This document shows, piece by piece, positions 12,620-23,719 of a DNA stretch of 64,000 nucleotides (position 1 is the first letter of the stretch; each line of letters starts with the position of its first letter). The notes beneath the pieces were generated by a model. That model made no database searches, had not been told where the DNA came from, and was given only the letters and a program-made list of their open reading frames with translations. A program made the translations under genes and the position numbers. This DNA comes from Deroplatys truncata. Its lineage: Eukaryota; Arthropoda; Insecta; Mantodea; Mantidae. The stretch spans positions 75,092,557-75,156,556 of the forward strand of contig CM060987.1 of assembly GCA_030765065.1 (NCBI GenBank), read 5' to 3'.

Positions 12620-13165
12620 CATGATGGAGGGGATGATAAAAGAATTATTAGTTGAAATTAATTCCTGAAATACAGAATGCAAAAGATGGAGAAGAAAATG
12701 GAATCTGGAATGGATAAAATGGTAAGTGAAATAATGACAGTGAATTCTGCAATGGGGAAGATGCAGACATAAATGAAGAGGAAATGTCTAAGAAGAAGGA
12801 GCTATTGAACCAAAATTGATGAACAACTGACCAGCATGGAGAAAGACATAGAAGAGCTCAGCAAACACATTTGTATCCTGAAAGGAAGAGTCGATGCCAG
12901 TGCCAAGGAATTGAATGTCATGCTGGAAGGGTTGCTTGGCATAAGACTTAAGGATTTGAAGGTAAAGACACCATGATGCGACACATCTGCACATCAAGCC
13001 AACCAAATACGATGGAATGTCAATCTATGAAGTCTTCTGCCAACAATTTGCAGCTGTCACCACCCGGTACCGATGGTTAGTAGAGGAAGCCACACAGTTG
13101 ATAGCCAGCCTCCAGTGATGGGTGGCGGAGGTTTCAAATGTGATTGAGATGTTGGTGATTCTGGT
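12620..13165 (+). pseudogene. gypsy gag, N-terminal part
   Basis: In-frame pieces show a charged, helical N-terminus followed by a gypsy gag capsid-like block: KPTKYDG then IYEVFCQQF and EATQLIASLQ, continuing through one stop as WVAEVSNV. The coding sequence breaks off at about 13150-13170 and resumes at about 19350, with three transposons nested between. Stops are frequent, so it is dead. Confidence 0.7.
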
Positions 13166-13430
13166 ATCGGGGACCATAAGTTGCATCCTTTGGGTTACAT
13201 CAATTTCATATCAAGAGGCTTTAAATTTAAGGAATGTCCAACAAAATTATTTAATTGTAAGCAAGCATTTTCTTCGCATTTACAGACTTGAATTGACACT
13301 AATGTAAATTACATTGTTATCATGGTTAAAAATGTTTGTACTTCAATAAAACTGAAAGTTAAAACCATTAAACACAATTAAAGATGTGGGTATTGCCTTC
13401 TGATTAAAATTCATTCATACTGGAAGGTTC

Positions 13431-13835
13431 TTATAAGCAAAAGCCTTTAAAAGCTGTAGTCTTTATTTCTTTTTGTTGGATGGCTAAAGTTTGTTTTTCT
13501 ACAAATTTTTCCTTATTAGTAATAGTTCTTCTTTTCCATTGACTTCTGAAGGCTATATACATTTGAGGTTGGATATCCTTAATTATCTTGACAACATTAT
13601 AAATGTTTGGGTGACTTGTGGTAACACTATTCAATTTCCTGTGAAATGATTCTGAGCTATTCATGATTTTTCTAGTTGTAAAAGAAAATTCAGCCCATAT
13701 ATTTGATGGAAACTCAGCATTATCATATATACAGAGTGCCAGAATAATTTCAAGACATGATTCAGGGGTTATATTTGAGCATTTTCTCACAGGGAATGTA
13801 TGTTTGTAAATATCTTGTATCAGGCTAGAGGACAT
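13431..13835 (-). pseudogene. MULE transposase, C-terminal fragment
   Basis: A 134-residue frame ends the MULE transposase. FPSNIWAEF is followed by NSSESFHRKLN and HPNIYNVVKIIKDIQ, matching the family pattern FPxxxW...TTNNxxESFHxxL...HPxIWxFIxxLxxIQ. It lies immediately outside the Tc1/mariner-like TIR at about 13852, so this is where the host MULE gene resumes after the nested insertion. Confidence 0.65.
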
Positions 13836-13956
13836 TAACGTTTTTCAAATGCCATGTTGGGTTAGATGAAAGACTGTCAAACAGGTCCCTATTCCTCATG
13901 CATTGATAACATTGTTCATATCGCCATTAACCTAAACCCTGTGTTTTGTTATTTAA

Positions 13957-16704
13957 CCCTTTGATGCACAAAAATATAGCAAGCTATAACTCAAGAATGT
14001 TTTATTAGAAAATGAATAATTATACATACATCCAACATAAAACAAAGAATTACTCAAATAAATTTGAAAAAAGCCTTATATTTTTTAAAAAAATTATGTG
14101 GTATTCTCATAATACCACTGTGAAGCACACTGCTTAGGTTACACACAATTCTAGGTGCACTGGAATACAAACAGTTCCTTTCACAAAGACAGTTCACTTT
14201 TTGTGGTATTCTTCAAAACAGTTTTTGTTATTTCTGAGGCACAGAACGACACCACATGCTTCACATGAACACCATGAGCGCTGCTGATTGGCTGAAGAGC
14301 TGCAGTTAGCACATTGTTTCCATGTGCCTCTCACTGGCATATGCAGATTGCTTTTGAACCTAAGTTCCTGAGCAACTTGGGGCTTGAAATTGTTGAGTTT
14401 TTGTTTTACCTTGCTTTTCTCTTTTGGTGATTTTTTGGGAAGCAGCCCATCAACCAAAGATAACCAAAAACTTTTTAGATCTATTGGTTTCCCCTCAGAT
14501 CTTTCACGAAATATAATGAAAGAGTTCACAATTGCAACATCGAAGAAATACCAAAAAATGTGCATGTACCACCTCTTGCTCTTCCTATTTATTTCATAAC
14601 GAGCTTTCAGCATGTTGGATTTGTCAACACACACCATGTGAGCATTATAATCTATCACCATAGTAGGACTATTTACTGTAATTCTTGTTCCATCTTTCTG
14701 GCGCCTCATTACAGTCCCATCTGCTGCTGGGTCATGAAAATTGTTGAGGAAATGCACTGTCTTTCTATCCTTCCATTTAAAAAATACTATGCCCTTCTGA
14801 TTTTCCAGCCAGTCACTGTCACCTCTTGCTAAGTCCTTGTCACCTTTTAGACTTTTGGGTAGATACTTTCTTGTTTTTCCAACTGTTCCTGCTGCATAAA
14901 CATGCTTTTGTGGTACTGATGCAAAGTAGTTATCAAAATATATTTTGTCTAAATTAGAGCATAGTGTTTTCACAACATGGCCTCCCAAATCTCTTTCAGT
15001 CATGCCTCCAATCTTCCCAGTATAGACTTCAAACTGGCAGACATAATCTTTTGAATCAGCTTGAACCCATACTTTATAACCTCTTTTCACAGGCTTAGCA
15101 AGCATGTATTGTTTTAATGTTGAGCGATCTTTGAATCTGATCATAGATTCATCCACTGCCTGGTGTTGAGTTGGACGGTAATATTACTCTAATGTTCTAG
15201 AAAGGGTGTCAAGGACAGGCCTGATTTTGAACAACTTGTCGCACCCAGGAGCACCCTTTGGCTGCTGCAAGGAGTTGTCGTTAAAATGCAAGTGAGATAA
15301 GAGCCAGCTGAATCTGTTTACAGGCATAAGGCTACTAATGTAAGGATCCCAGAGTTTGGGATCAGAAGACCAGTATTCTCTGTAGCTTGGCAAATTTTTT
15401 ATGCCCATTAAAATATTTATGGTCAGAAAGGTTTTCATCTCATTAGAAGTGGTTGGCGTGTAGTTTATGCCCCCTCCAATCTGTGTGGCGTATAGTTTGC
15501 TGTGATACACAATATCGTCAATTAAGCTGTCAGGAAAAATTAGGCGAAAATCATCCACTGGATATTCAGCTTCGTCAGACAGCACAGGTCCTGTAAGTTC
15601 CATGAAAGGCAGACGCTGGCGTTCCACGCGTCCTTGGAACCAGCCTCCATTGTTCATTCTGTACAGCAAAGGTGTGTCATCATCAGAATCTGTTTCACTT
15701 TGATTGTTGACTGCAGAAGTTTCCATCGTATTAGGCATGAGAACGGAGACAGCTGAAGTAGTAGATGAACATAGGTTTTTAGCATTAAATTCATTTAGTG
15801 GTTCAGGAACTGGATTTCCTATAGCCTGAAACTCGACTCTTACATTTTCATGAACTCCATCACTGCCAGGACGAAAGGTTACATTCTCTGCTGAGGTAAG
15901 CACAAATTCTTCGTTGACTACACTTGACTCAAGGTACTGTGATGGTTCCTCATCGGAAAATATGAACTCATCCTCAGAACCTTCACTAGGAATATCAGTC
16001 CATATTTCCACTAACAATTCCTGATTAATTTCATCCAAAGTCCATACATTGTGCCCAGACATTTTGAATCTCTGTAAATCAGAACACGACAATCCACTGT
16101 AGCATGCGAGAGAAGATACTCAGGTTTTGTATAGCTGAAAGCTTTCTTGAGACCGTTCATGCCTAATAAAGTATAACTAGTTACTCAGTAATATTATAAT
16201 AATAATTCAATATTATACACCACATAGATAGAGATATTCATTATCATAATAGCAATATGCATTCTCACTTCTAAATTGAAATCTATGCAGCTGCGCCACA
16301 CTGGTATGGAAACAATACCACCCATTATTGTATTTACTGTGTTGTATGTAAATAGAAATTTCTGGCATTCACATTACATCACGTTTCTATAATATATCTG
16401 TAAACAGATACAGCATATAACTTACGTTTGGATGTAGCTTACAGCTTACAGCATATAACTTACTTTTGGAAAAAACATTCACTATCGTATGGCTCGAAAT
16501 CATGTAACCACGGCCTGCACTGCATTACAAGACTAGTCATTCTGGCAGGAACAGCGTAGCTGTCGGAAAAGTTTCTAGGCTGGCCGATAGAGGGAAGCAC
16601 ATGGATATTGCCAAACCAAGTATTAAGAAAATACCAACATGCAGCATGCAGGAAAAAAATACCAGAGAGGTGGTATTGTAACAATACTACTATGAAGCAA
16701 AGGG
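13957..16704 (-). mobile_element. Near-complete piggyBac element
   Basis: A 2748-bp element is bounded by TTAA on both sides (13953-13956 and 16705-16708), the canonical piggyBac target duplication. The ends are inverted: CCCTTTGATGCA at the left and, on the other strand, CCCTTTGCTTCA at the right. Transposase lies on the minus strand, with about 240 bp of 3' and 610 bp of 5' non-coding sequence. Confidence 0.95.
14194..16092 (-). pseudogene. piggyBac transposase with a single nonsense codon
   Basis: One frame of 633 codons is interrupted only by TAA at 15183-15181, which splits it into 302 and 320 residue open stretches. The N-terminus is acidic. DDD-type catalytic positions appear kept: D in VDESMIRF (just after the stop), D in FDNYFASV and D in VDKSNMLK, followed by the conserved RKSKRWYMHIFWY-like helix. 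A Cys/His-rich C-terminal domain with CANC, CSCEAC and a final EYH matches the family's DNA-binding finger. The first Met is at 16092, but a second Met at 16062 (MSGHNVWTLDEI) could also be the start. A single stop in an otherwise intact gene implies recent inactivation or an assembly or sequencing error. Confidence 0.93.
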
Positions 16705-16879
16705 TTAAGAGGTAAGGTATTCCATCGTATATTATACAGCAGTTTGTGACTTTGTGTTTCCTACAAGAGGTGTAGGTTATCAATCTAAGCTATTAGGATA
16801 TACTACACCCCTCTATTTACTGGAAGGACTTTCAGTTTTATAGCCTATTATAAAAATGTTCTGCTTTACTTATGTAAAA

Positions 16880-17900
16880 CTAGCAAAGATGCATTACGTT
16901 TATGGTGCTGTTGGAGGAGTTTGAAAAAAAGGCACCAGATCTTCATGATGAGCTTTACCTAAAAAGACATTTGCCTCATCACAATACCTTTACTGCCGTA
17001 CATACACAACTGCGGAAAACAGGAACTTTCCAAAAACAAGCACATCATTCGGGAGTTCAAAGAAATATAAGAAAAGTAGCTCTAGAAGAGGAGACATTTG
17101 ACCAGGTCCATACATCTCCATTCAAAGAACAAGAGCAATAGCACATGCAATGCATACAAGTTACATTACTTTGGTTACTAGAATTCTGTGTGAACAGCAA
17201 TTACATCTGTATCATCTCACCCAAGTTCAAGCACTGGGGCCAATTGACTTTTCACCCCAACTACAGTTTGTCCAGTGGTTTCTTCATAAATACATTGATC
17301 AACCAAGATTTTCTACAAATTGTGGACATACGAGAAGGTTTTTACACAAGAGGGCATATTTAACAACATAACAGTCACATTTGGGCACAGGAAAACCCTA
17401 GAGCTATTAGAGTTAAAATTACCAACACTGGTTTGCAGTGAACATTTGAATTGGTATTGTGAATGAAACACTCATAGGGCCCAATTTACATTTACTATGT
17501 TATTGGCAAGCTAAATTTACATACTTTTTACAAAATACTTTGCCAGAGCTTATGGTTGATATTCCTTTGGGAATATGCCAATTATGTGGTTCCAAGGTGA
17601 TGGGGCATCTGTGCATTATTCCAGTGAGGTAAGGGATTTCCTAATAGGATTGGTAGAGCAGCACCAAAATCAGGGCTAGCACACCCTCCAGATCATCCAA
17701 AGAGGTTCCTTTGGATTTTTTCCTGAACATGTTCAGACTCTTGTGTACGAGACACCGGTTAATAGTAAGGAGGAACTGATGACCAGTATCTTTGTAGCAT
17801 TTGATGCTTTTGTGATACAGCAGGTATTTTTTAAAGAAGTCAGCAATGATTACAATAATGCTATGCTCAGAAGTCAAAGGTCGACATTTTGAACATCTTT
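16880..17900 (+). pseudogene. Tc1/mariner-like (DDE) transposase relic
   Basis: Read through frameshifts, the plus strand carries an HTH region (about 16910-17140, with LPHHNTFTAVHTQLRKTG) and then a DDE endonuclease: HSHIWAQENPRAIR near 17365, an IGPYLLP-like block near 17475, a VPL..WFQ.DGA.VHFS-like block at 17555-17625, LVYETPV near 17740 and a final GRHFEHLL at 17881. This is the widespread arthropod HTH plus DDE_3 transposase type. It has lost its frame in at least five places. Confidence 0.72.
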
Positions 17901-18599
17901 TGTAAATACTTATATGCTTGTTTAATTGTTGTATTGTTATTAGTTCAACTATGTTTGAAGCCTTTTAAAAACATATGTTTGCAGCATTTAACATTATTTT
18001 AACCATTCAAGTAATTTGTATAATGGTGGAGAAAATTTGACCAACAACAGGATTATTTGAACATGCTATTGACAATAATCTATATTCGAAGGTGCAGATC
18101 GATGCCATATAATTAAATAAAGGTTTACAAGCTACTAAATCAATTTTAGGAGAGTTTTGTATTATTTAAAATTAAGGATACCAATTAGTCTTATTTCAAA
18201 ACTCTCCCAATGCTTTGTAGCAAAAGATGTGTAGCAACCTGTTTGGCAGAATTTCATCTAACCCAGTACATGTCTCAAAAACACAATCTATAAAGAGAAT
18301 TACTTTTTCATCCTTTGGCAAAAGTGGCATCAAGTCATTTGACCAAATTGGAATCTACATTCCTTTAATTAGCCACATTTGACCAAATTACTTTACCAAT
18401 GAGAACAGTCACTTTAAAATCAATATATATTTGGGAAATATTAAAACAGACAATAAATTTCTAGCTTTGAAGCAAATGCTGCAGAACATGTTTTTATGGA
18501 TTTTCGTGGCAATAGTATGAAGACTAGTGGTATATACATAGGATTTATTATGCCATGAGTAGTGAACAGTTAATAAAATTGCTGTGGAACATTCTGAAT

Positions 18600-19040
18600 C
18601 ATTAAATATACAAAGGCTGCACCTATGTCTGTTTTCACATTCAGTTGTTCAACAGCAATATGACAATTTCGAGTAATTTAGGAACAGGTAGGCGAATAGA
18701 TGCCCGAGGATTTTGAATATTTCTTTTTATTAGTGCACTGTTGGCTTTATTCACAATGTCTACATCGCAATTTCTTCTTAATTTATTATACAATAATTTA
18801 ACCACCGGTCATCTATTGCTTTTCTTTTCAGTGAATTACTTCATTTTTGAGGATTGAAGCTTTTATCACATATCCTGTTATGATCATGATGTAATATTTG
18901 TTCTGTTATTGAATAATTTTCATGAATTTTTATAAACAACTTGCATGTTTTCATGGTACAGGCCCAAAGATTGATCCCACTGGCAAGTTTATTAAAGTGT
19001 CCGAAGTTGTAGCCATCTATAACATCAATGTGTGGCACCT
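18600..19040 (-). pseudogene. MULE transposase N-terminus with FLYWCH finger
   Basis: The minus strand from about 19030 shows a FLYWCH-type zinc finger: DGYNFGHF, WACTMKTCK, then HHDHN. Next comes SNSLKRKAIDDRW and an NPRASIRLPVPK segment, the usual linker to the MULE DDE domain. The DDE core is not readable; sequence to about 18275 is degenerate and then the Tc1/mariner-like element starts. Confidence 0.62.
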
Positions 19041-19349
19041 TTTATTGAGCAAGTCTCCATTTCATACAGTCTAGCCGCACTACTGAACAACCTTGCTCAG
19101 GGTACGGAAGGTCCATTGCTCATTGGTTGACGTAGCATACTATGTATGAATGTGGATTCAGAAAACAATGTTGCTGATTCGTTGCTCTGATGTAACCTAG
19201 CACTAGATAATATTTCAGAAAAGAGCACGTTTGTTTCATTTACAGTAGGTGCACCCCTTGACAGATGCAACTTATAGAGCTTTCTAAAAGCTCCTTCTAA
19301 ACAGATAATAATCAACGAAATACCCTGGATGGGATGCAATTTACATACA

Positions 19350-22321
19350 TCCAGTGGAGTCTGGAGACATCTGGGAGGCCCTCGAAAACTGGTTCAGGAA
19401 CCATCTCTTAGCCACAGCCTGCCATAGTCAGCTCAAGTCAAGGCTCCAACAGCCAGAGAAAATGCTGCAAGAGTTCATCCTGGCATTTGAACAGCTGGTG
19501 AACAGCCCATTTTACATGTCCCAAGAAGCTGCCTACTCTTTTGTTGACAAGGTGCGTGATGCTAAGATACAATAGCATCTGATGCTCAGCAACACCATCC
19601 ACAAGACACTAAGAGCTGCTTTGAGGATGGAGGGTGCCAAGACAACAGTTACTCCCACCTTGAAGACCAGCAGCATCTGATACGATGGACAGAGGATCAA
19701 TCCAGAGATGACGAAGATCTTCAGGTGGTATGTGCTGGGGGTATGCCAACCAGGACACCTTATGAAGGACTGCTCACACCAAGCTGGTGAACAGTGGAAA
19801 ATCAATAAGGACCAGCATGATGAGGGGCATATCATCACCCTGTCGAGTTAGCTGTGTGACTTAGATAGAAGAGTGGATGACAGCCTCATCATGGACAGGG
19901 ATACAAGGAAAGCCGTGCAGGATACTAGTGGACACAGATGCAGTTGTGACTGTGATCAGATCAGACATGGCAAAGGGCTTGCTGTCAAGGAAACCGATTG
20001 ACCTAATGGAGCTGACCCTGGGCAGAGCATTGTGAGCCTGTGGGTTTTTGACACGGGAGTGGCCAAGGACTGGGACTGGATGCCCTCAGGAGGTGATGGT
20101 CAATGTCGGCAGGAGGGTATTGGAACTCAGTCAGAACAAAGTGACACTCCATGAGGTGGTTGTAAAGTTGTGCCTGGAAGGCCAGCAGTCAAGGAACTTG
20201 GTTTTGGACCGAAAGATATCACTGAATGGATTATGCGTTGCCCGGGCATTGTTACCTTGCCAGGAGGAGGTGCTGTAAGAAAGCTGAATACAATGAATAC
20301 CAATCAGGACATCCGGACCAGAATGGAGTTGGGGAAGTGCAAGTCAGCTGCAAGTATATCACCTTGCGACAGATCCGAGAAACCAGCACTATCACAAAAT
20401 TTGGAGCCCCAGCTGGAAGACTTACTGAAGAGGGCGGGCACCCAACTGACTACGGCACAATTGGGGAGGGTCCAACATCTACTTAGATGATACCAGTCTG
20501 TCCTAGGCCAAGGGAATGGTGATTAGGCCGTACTGACTGACTACTCCAACATGTTTCAACACTGGAGACACCCGACCTATATGCCGCACACCAAGATGTC
20601 CTCCTCTGGCGAAGAAAGCGGAGGTATGGAGCATGCCACAGGACATGAGATCTAGGGGGATTATCCAAGTGTCCAACAGCCTGTTCTCTTGTAGTCCTAG
20701 TGAAGAAGAATGGCAAGCTGCGCTTCTACACAGAAAGGTGAATGCTGTGACTCAAAAGGACTATTTTCCCTTTCCCTTCCCTTACTGGATTTGAAATCAG
20801 GATACTGGTAGCTGGCACTAGATCCCAGAGACAAGGAGAAGACTGATTTTTCACAGACCAAGGGCTTTGGCAGTTTACACTTATGCCCTTTGGCCTCTGC
20901 AACACACCAGCCACCTTCCAGCGCCTCATGGAGTCAAAGATGAGGGGGTTAACTTAGATGCCTGCCTGTTATATATGAACTTTGTCATTGGCAGCACCTT
21001 CAAAGACCATCTCAAGAAATTGGTCAAGATATTGCAGACTCCAGGCAGCAAACCTGAAGCTGAATGTGAAGAAGTACCAGCTCTCCTGCAAGGAGGTTAA
21101 TTACTTGAATCACATAGTTCTCAACAACTGGGGTGGTACGAACCTGGAGAAGGCTCGGGCTGAGAGAGATTGGCCTTGCCCGAAAGATAAACGAAAGCTG
21201 CGAGGTTTCCTGGGCCTATGCAGGTACTACCGCTGTTTTGTAAGAGGTTTCCTTAAACATTGCAAAGCCCTTCACTTGTCTGAGGGAAGAACATCGGCCT
21301 TATATTGCGACAGAAGATTCCAAGGAAGCATTCCAGGTGCTTAGGTCAGCACTCACAGTGCACCTGTTTTAGGTTTCCACAACCAGGCAGCAATTATATC
21401 ATGGAACACCGATGTCAGCAACAGGAGGCATACTTCCCAGGTCCAGGATGGGCAGGAGTGGGTAATAGTGTATTACAGCAAGAACACTTTCTAAGACACA
21501 AAATAACTATTGCATTACCCGACAGGAGCTCCTGGCAGTAGTGAAGGTGCTGGAACACTTGCATAAGTACCTGTACAGTCAGCCATTTCCCCTGAGGACT
21601 GACCACTCTGCCCTCAGCTGGCTGTTGAACTTAAAGAACTTAAGAGGGCCAGACACTTCTGCATCCAGAGGCTCCAAGAGTACAACTTCACATAAGAATA
21701 TCAGAGCAGTAGTAGCCACTCAAATACTGATACCATGTCAAAAAGACCCTACTCAAAGGAGCATAGCCACTGCACTAAGGTGAAGGAGAAGGAGCATACC
21801 GCAGCTGTCTGTGTGATTTTGGCGGCGCCTGCAGATGGATGGGGTAGGCCTAGTTGGGAGGAAATTGCACCCAGGAGTAGGTGTGCAAGCTCTACTAGGC
21901 CCAATGGGACTCACTTGAAGACCAAGGAAGGTATATTGTTCAGTTTGGGAGTCACCTGATGGGAAGACCCAGAGAGAACAGGACATAGAAGTCTTGGAAG
22001 AAGTACATATAGTGACTTCAAGGACACCTTGGGCCCAACTGAACAACTGACAAGCTCTGACAAAGGTACTAATGGTTGAGGCTATGAGCAGATGCTGAAA
22101 GGTGGTGTCACCAATGTCAAGGTGTGCGGTGAGTTGCAGCCCACTGACCAGGAGCCATATACTGCATGCAGCAGTACAACCTGGAAACACCAGCCGAATG
22201 CATTGCCATTGACATAGCTGGACCATTCCCTGTGTCCAACAGGGGAAACGTATCTATTGGTGGTAACACATTACTTCACAAAATGGCTGGAGGTATACGC
22301 AATTCCTAACCAGGAAACTTA

Positions 22322-22361
<40 letters not shown>

Positions 22362-22540
22362 TGCCTTATGGAAGAACTGTTCTGCCGTTTTGGGGTACTG
22401 TTGGAGCTATACAGCGATCAGGGCACCAACTTCCAGTCAAACCTGATAAAGGAAGCACAGGAGCAACTTGGACAAGTGCCTACTGGTCATCTGAAGATAT
22501 TTTCCCTGTGTCATTTTGATTTTCCCTCCATTAAATTAAG
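19350..22540 (+). pseudogene. gypsy gag-pol, downstream part
   Basis: Pieces in order on the plus strand: gag C-terminal half (IWEALENWF...LKSRLQQPEKMLQEF, 19360-19480), a zinc knuckle (CQPGHLMKDC, about 19740), protease with DTDA in place of DTGA (about 19935), RT (20860-21250; the catalytic YMDD region is damaged to YMNFV), RNase H (RTDHSALSWLL, about 21595), and integrase core (AIDIAGPFPV, 22205; SDQGTNFQSN, 22415). A (GAT)n microsatellite lies inside the integrase. Many stops and frameshifts make it non-functional. No 3' LTR follows before the SINE at 22835, so the 3' end has been lost. Confidence 0.85.
22322..22360. repeat. (GAT)n microsatellite inside integrase
   Basis: About twelve perfect GAT units replace several residues just before the MEELFCRFGV segment of the gypsy integrase. 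It arose after or during pseudogenisation. Confidence 0.9.
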
Positions 22541-22834
22541 CAGGCCATGATACTTGAATAATATTTGTGTATGTTTATCAGTATAAAGTAACATTTCACA
22601 CTGAAAGGAAACCTCATACTGTAATTCGTTTCTCCTTGGACTATAAGGTCCCATTCAGAATAAAAAGTAATGCCAACATAACATGCTGTAAATGTAGTCA
22701 TAAGGTAATACTATTCATAATGAGACATAAGCACAATGAAAAATAAGCACAGGTTACTTGATTATTTGTAATCACTGCCAACTGGAGCTCATGAAAGCTT
22801 TTCATACATCAACTTTACAACACATATCAATGGG

Positions 22835-23125
22835 TTTTATTGAGTTTTTTTTTTTATTTATGGATGCTCTTTAACTACTATGGTCCTTAGCATCCCATTC
22901 TATATTGGGCGTGAAAGACCTGTAATTTTGCTCAGAAGACTCTTTATCAGGCTTGAGGTTTTTTACATGCTGTAAATCTATGACACAGGACCACCGACTT
23001 TACTTCCCTTCTGAAGGAAGCCATGCTAAGGATTTTACGCCCGAAAAAATCCATCACCCTCCGCCAGGTTTGAACCCGTGACCTTGGGAACTAGAGGCTA
23101 GAACGGTACCACTAGTCCACGGAGG
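22835..23125 (-). mobile_element. tRNA-derived SINE with 18-bp target duplication
   Basis: On the minus strand the head starts GTCCTCCGTGGACTAGTGG (A box) and has a B box GGGTTCAAACC. The 3' end is an A-rich tail (plus-strand T run near 22847). It is flanked by perfect 18-bp direct repeats ACAACACATATCAATGGG at 22817-22834 and 23126-23143, which define a LINE-mediated insertion. Confidence 0.93.
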
Positions 23126-23719
23126 ACAACACATATCAATGGGGATTAACTATGTCACTACAGCTTGCATTATTTTCTCCTTGAGCACCTTGTATTTAAA
23201 ATAAAATATGGATCCAGACAATGACAATTAGGTTCATTAATTTAGTATGAGGATTTCTACAACCTATTGTGCGAAATAGAGAGATCGTTATGCATAACAA
23301 TTTATATTATTCTGCATGAAATTGAAGCCAGTCCAAACTGATGAATGAATTATAATTATGCTTTCTTGATTTTTAACATCAACAGTACAACCTCCATGTT
23401 GTGATTCTATGTGAATGCATCCATTAAATAGCATGGGTGCAACGTCTTGCATTCACATAATGCATCTGTGCTTACTATGAATGGCACTTAATGCTATAAC
23501 ACTTAGACACAATCCATACTCAGTGACATTGTGGAACTTTAAAAGGAACATAATAGCAAGTATTGGCCCAATGACGTAAATCAATAAAAACAATCTCTAA
23601 GTTACGTTTATATAGGTAATTATAGTAATTAGGTAGGTAAACATTTTTAAAAAATGTAAAACAATATTTCTCAATTGAAACCAATTACACTAAAAATTTA
23701 CTTTTTGTCAGTGTTAATG

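Larger units (their letters stand above)
13852..18272. mobile_element. Tc1/mariner-like element nested in the MULE
   Basis: Inverted sequences bound this segment. 13852-13888 reads TGTTGGGTTAGATGAAA...GTCAAACAGGT, and 18236-18272 on the minus strand reads TACTGGGTTAGATGAAA...GCCAAACAGGT. The right end sits at a TA. It contains the degenerate DDE transposase at 16880-17900 and was itself invaded by the piggyBac at 13957-16704. Confidence 0.6.
13170..19348 (-). mobile_element. FLYWCH/MULE transposon inserted in gypsy gag
   Basis: This is the DNA separating the two halves of the gypsy gag. Its ends carry similar inverted sequence (ATAAGTTGCATCC near 13172; on the opposite strand GTAAATTGCATCC ending near 19345), which I read as terminal inverted repeats. 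Transposase pieces on the minus strand lie near both ends: the FLYWCH domain at 18841-19030 and the C-terminal part at 13431-13835. The middle has been displaced by a Tc1/mariner-like element and a piggyBac. No clean 9-bp target duplication was seen and the boundaries are good only to about 20 bases. Confidence 0.6.

Noticed and set aside
13111..19356. TCCAGTG repeated at 13111-13117 and 19350-19356 as a target duplication of the 6.2-kb insertion in gypsy gag
   Set aside because: Gag-like coding continues past 13117 (WVAEVSNV) to about 13150, so the first copy is inside gag and the match is a coincidence.
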